This document shows, piece after piece, positions 61,718 to 64,000 of a stretch of 64,000 nucleotides of DNA (within the stretch, counting starts at the first letter, position 1; every line of letters begins with the position of its first letter). The notes under the pieces are model-generated. The model worked only from the letters and a program-made list of their open reading frames with translations, was not told the origin of the DNA and made no database searches. The position numbers were made by a program, and so were the translations under genes. The stretch is from Sphingomonas sp. QA11 (GTDB lineage Bacteria > Pseudomonadota > Alphaproteobacteria > Sphingomonadales > Sphingomonadaceae), in contig NZ_CP098774.1 in the NCBI RefSeq assembly GCF_028473665.1, positions 2,480,001 to 2,544,000 of the forward strand. Direction: 5' to 3'.

Positions 61718-62911
61718 TCAGTCGGCGGCGGCCGGACCACCTACCGAAACCTGAGTCGTCTTCAGCGCGCGATCCTGCACCGCGAGCAGATAGTCGGCGG
61801 TCTGCAGGAACGGGATCGGGTTCACGGCATGGCCGTCGATGCGGACCTCATAGTGAAGATGCGGGCCGGTCGAACGGCCGGTGGAACCCATCAGGGCGAT
61901 CAGCTGACCGCGATGCACGCGGGTGAACGGCGCGACGAGGATCTTGGAGAGATGGCCGTAACGGGTTTGGATGCCCTTGCCATGGTTGATCTCGACCATG
62001 TTGCCATAACCACCTGCGCGCTCGGCGCGATCGATGATGCCGTCGGCGGTGGCGTAGATCGGCGTTCCCATCGGGCCGGGGATATCCACGCCCGCGTGCA
62101 TCGCGGCAGTGCCGCGGAACGGGTCGGCGCGGACGCCGTAGTTGCTGGTGAAGGCTAGGCGCTCGACCGGCTGGGCGGAAGGGATCGCGATCACGCCCTG
62201 CTCGAGCGAATCGAGCTTCTTCCAGGTCATGAACAGCGAGCGGAACTGCATGTCGGCGCGAAGATCGGCTTCGGCCTCGGCACTGTCGGCGGCCTCGAAC
62301 GGACCGCCCATCGCGGCCATGCGCGGCGCGAAACGCTCCGGTGCGATGCCCAGCTTGCGAACATGGGCGACCGTCAGCGCGTAACGCTGCTCGGCGGCTT
62401 GGCGTGCCTTGACCGCCATCGCAACCTGGCGCTGCTCGACCTTCTTGAGCGGCGCGAGCACATCGGCAGCGATCTTGTCGGCATGGCTGTTCACCGTCGG
62501 CGCAACGAGCGTCAGGGAGCGGGGATCGCCCTTGCCCGAGATGACGGCGGAGATCAGCGCCTGGCGCTGCTCAACGCGGGTGGCATGGGCCTTGGCCGCC
62601 TGCTTGATGGTTTCGACATCGGCCTGCATCGCGGCGACCTTCGCCTGCATCTGCGCGACCTTGGCTTCGGGCGACAGCGGGGCATCGACGATGCCGCTCA
62701 TGGCGACCGCACCAACCGCCGCCTGGGCGACGCCGTAGGCGGAAAAGCACAGGGTGATCCCGGCGACGCCGGCCATCAGCGCCTGGGTGCGCCCCCCGAC
62801 GCTGAAGCGGCGCAAGTCACGACCGTCGTGAAAAATAAAATCCCGGGTGGTGAAGTGCGTCTTCAGCCGCGACACAAACTGCGCGCTCGACGCGATGGAA
62901 ATTTTGCTCAT
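61718..62911 (-). CDS. M23-family peptidoglycan endopeptidase (LytM/DipM-like)
   Basis: A 397-residue protein. A short cytoplasmic start precedes one TM segment (ALMAGVAGITLCFSAYGVAQ), then a long helical/coiled-coil periplasmic region (about 85-200). The C-terminal LytM domain has RADPFRGTAAMHAGVDIPGP, NHGKGIQTRYGHLS and GPHLHYEVRIDG, i.e. the zinc ligands HxxxD and HxH. It may cut cross-links or activate amidases. Confidence 0.9.
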   Translation of the reverse strand: MSKISIASSAQFVSRLKTHFTTRDFIFHDGRDLRRFSVGGRTQALMAGVAGITLCFSAYGVAQAAVGAVAMSGIVDAPLSPEAKVAQMQAKVAAMQADVETIKQAAKAHATRVEQRQALISAVISGKGDPRSLTLVAPTVNSHADKIAADVLAPLKKVEQRQVAMAVKARQAAEQRYALTVAHVRKLGIAPERFAPRMAAMGGPFEAADSAEAEADLRADMQFRSLFMTWKKLDSLEQGVIAIPSAQPVERLAFTSNYGVRADPFRGTAAMHAGVDIPGPMGTPIYATADGIIDRAERAGGYGNMVEINHGKGIQTRYGHLSKILVAPFTRVHRGQLIALMGSTGRSTGPHLHYEVRIDGHAVNPIPFLQTADYLLAVQDRALKTTQVSVGGPAAAD

Positions 62912-63019
62912 CAATCCCCGGCGACCATGAATGCGATTGCCGGAAATCCAGCGCCCGCCCCTAAGTGTCCTGGTCGCAGCCCCTCCACGTCCTGGACGTG
63001 TCGCAATTGGCCTAATTTT

Positions 63020-63823
63020 TCAGGAAGGGGCAAGCGCGCCGTAATATTCTAGCGTCAGACCGGCTGAGTCGCGCGCCGAGTCGTTGAACGGCGGCTTAAT
63101 CATTCCCCGAAAATATCGCTCGACCAGCGACCGCCAGTGCGATTCGGGCGTGAATCCCTTGGCGGCGCAGGCAAATTCGAACCAGACGGTGCCAGCGCGG
63201 ACATGCCGTATTTCGTCGGTCAGGATGCGCTGGAGCATGCGCGCGCTCGGTTCGTCCTGCGCCGATCTGAAGCGCAGGATCGTCTCCGGCGTCACGTCCA
63301 GCCCACGTGCCTCAAGCACCATCGGCACGACCGCGAGACGGGCCATCGGATCATGGGCTGTCGCGGTCGCCGATTCCCACAGGCCGTCATGCGCCGGCAT
63401 CGCGCCATAGTGACTGCCCAGCATGCGCAACCGCCGGTCGAGCAGCGCGAAATGCATCGCTTCATCCGCGCCGACCCCAATCCAGTCGTCGGTGAAACCG
63501 CGCGGAAAATCGCCACCGAACCGTCCGACCATGTCGAAGGCGAGATCGATCGCGACGAATTCGATATGCGCCAGCGCGTGGAGCAGCGCGATCCGCCCGC
63601 GTTCCGAGCCGCCCTTGCCGCGCCGGGGCATCTCGTGCGGCGGCAGCAATTCGGGCGAGGCCGGCCGCACCGGGCGATCGGGCATGGCGACGCCGAACTC
63701 ATGCGTCAGCAGCCCGCGCCGCCACGCCCGCGCCGCCGCCCGGGCGGCACGAATCTTCGCCGCGGGGTCGCCCGTTTCCAGTACGCCCCGCGCCGCCTCC
63801 GCGATGCTCGTGCCGATGATCAG
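63020..63823 (-). CDS. DUF455 ferritin-like protein with probable CTG start
   Basis: A 267-residue helical protein: IALLHALAHIEFVAIDLAFD, GADEAMHFALLDRRL and LQRILTDEIRHVRAGTVWF carry the metal-binding glutamates and histidines of a ferritin-like fold. The family N-terminus (SIAEAARGVLETGDPAAKIRA) is present in frame upstream of the first ATG (63685), so translation must start near 63823. There is no ATG, GTG or TTG there; a CTG at 63823 overlaps the bcp stop (CTGA), with AAGGAG five bases upstream. Confidence 0.75.
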   Translation of the reverse strand: MIIGTSIAEAARGVLETGDPAAKIRAARAAARAWRRGLLTHEFGVAMPDRPVRPASPELLPPHEMPRRGKGGSERGRIALLHALAHIEFVAIDLAFDMVGRFGGDFPRGFTDDWIGVGADEAMHFALLDRRLRMLGSHYGAMPAHDGLWESATATAHDPMARLAVVPMVLEARGLDVTPETILRFRSAQDEPSARMLQRILTDEIRHVRAGTVWFEFACAAKGFTPESHWRSLVERYFRGMIKPPFNDSARDSAGLTLEYYGALAPS

Positions 63824-64000
63824 TCTAGCTCCTTCAGCGCCTCGAGCACGTCGATCACGTGCCCTGGCACCCGCACGCGCCGCCAGATACGCACCAAGCT
63901 GCCCTTCGCATCGAACAAGAAGGTCGACCGGTCGATCCCCATATAGGTCTTGCCGTACAACTGCTTCTGCACCCAGACGTCGAACGCCTCCATGGCACGA
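63820..64000 (-). CDS. bcp: Peroxiredoxin, Bcp type (partial, 5' end beyond the window)
   Basis: The visible 59 codons read EAFDVWVQKQLYGKTYMGID, RSTFLFDAKGSLVRIWRRVR and VPGHVIDVLEALKELD, then TGA: the C-terminal third of a thioredoxin-dependent Bcp peroxiredoxin (KxYMGIxRSTFLID). The catalytic cysteine lies outside the window. It is cotranscribed with DUF455. Confidence 0.85.
   Translation of the reverse strand, partial: RAMEAFDVWVQKQLYGKTYMGIDRSTFLFDAKGSLVRIWRRVRVPGHVIDVLEALKELD

Overview
The window reads as alphaproteobacterial chromosome of a sphingomonad (Sphingomonas or a close relative). It is GC-rich, carries three TonB-dependent receptors, and holds a sphingolipid cluster whose serine palmitoyltransferase has 420 residues with the PLP lysine at 265, as in the characterised Sphingomonas enzyme. 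The genus is inference.

Layout. (1) 1-1.4 kb: the 3' part of an accessory operon (EACC1-like small protein plus an unrecognised protein running off the left edge). (2) 1.9-30 kb: a large aromatic-catabolic region with two modules. The plus-strand operon at 21.4-28 kb is an almost complete homoprotocatechuate (HPC) meta-cleavage route: hpaG1, hpaG2, a LigA/LigB-type dioxygenase, hpaF, hpaH, hpaI, a succinate-semialdehyde-type dehydrogenase and a GST, with hpaE divergent. An aromatic aminotransferase (28.1 kb), a ThDP-dependent 2-oxo-acid decarboxylase-like enzyme (3.6 kb) and an aldehyde dehydrogenase (1.9 kb) could feed it from tyrosine or phenylalanine. The minus-strand operon at 5.5-13.7 kb (Rieske oxygenase, FAH, LigB, FAD monooxygenase, FAH, HpaR-type MarR, MFS) looks like a second ring-cleavage route with unknown substrate. 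Three regulators (HpaR/MarR and two IclR) are matched by three distinct palindromic motifs in the promoters. (3) 30-38.7 kb: transport and regulation genes (TonB receptor, two MFS, phosphodiesterase, LysR, AraC) and a DUF3237 gene broken by a TGA. (4) 38.8-40.8 kb: a scar of gene fragments (DUF1080, pntB 3' end, integrase N-terminus, VOC) around tRNA-Ser(CGA), probably the edge of an integrated island. (5) 40-64 kb: core genome: hspQ, rplU-rpmA, obgE, proB, then the ceramide genes cerR-acp-spt, a hybrid histidine kinase, lptF-lptG, a fatty-acid desaturase and the bacterial ceramide synthase gene, followed by xth, erpA, an M23 peptidase, DUF455 and bcp.

The two most interesting themes are the three-motif regulatory wiring of the aromatic region (with an HpaF that lacks the catalytic N-terminal proline), and the placement of an LptF/LptG permease pair inside the ceramide-synthesis locus of what is probably an LPS-free organism. 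All assignments come from reading the sequence; no database search was run.
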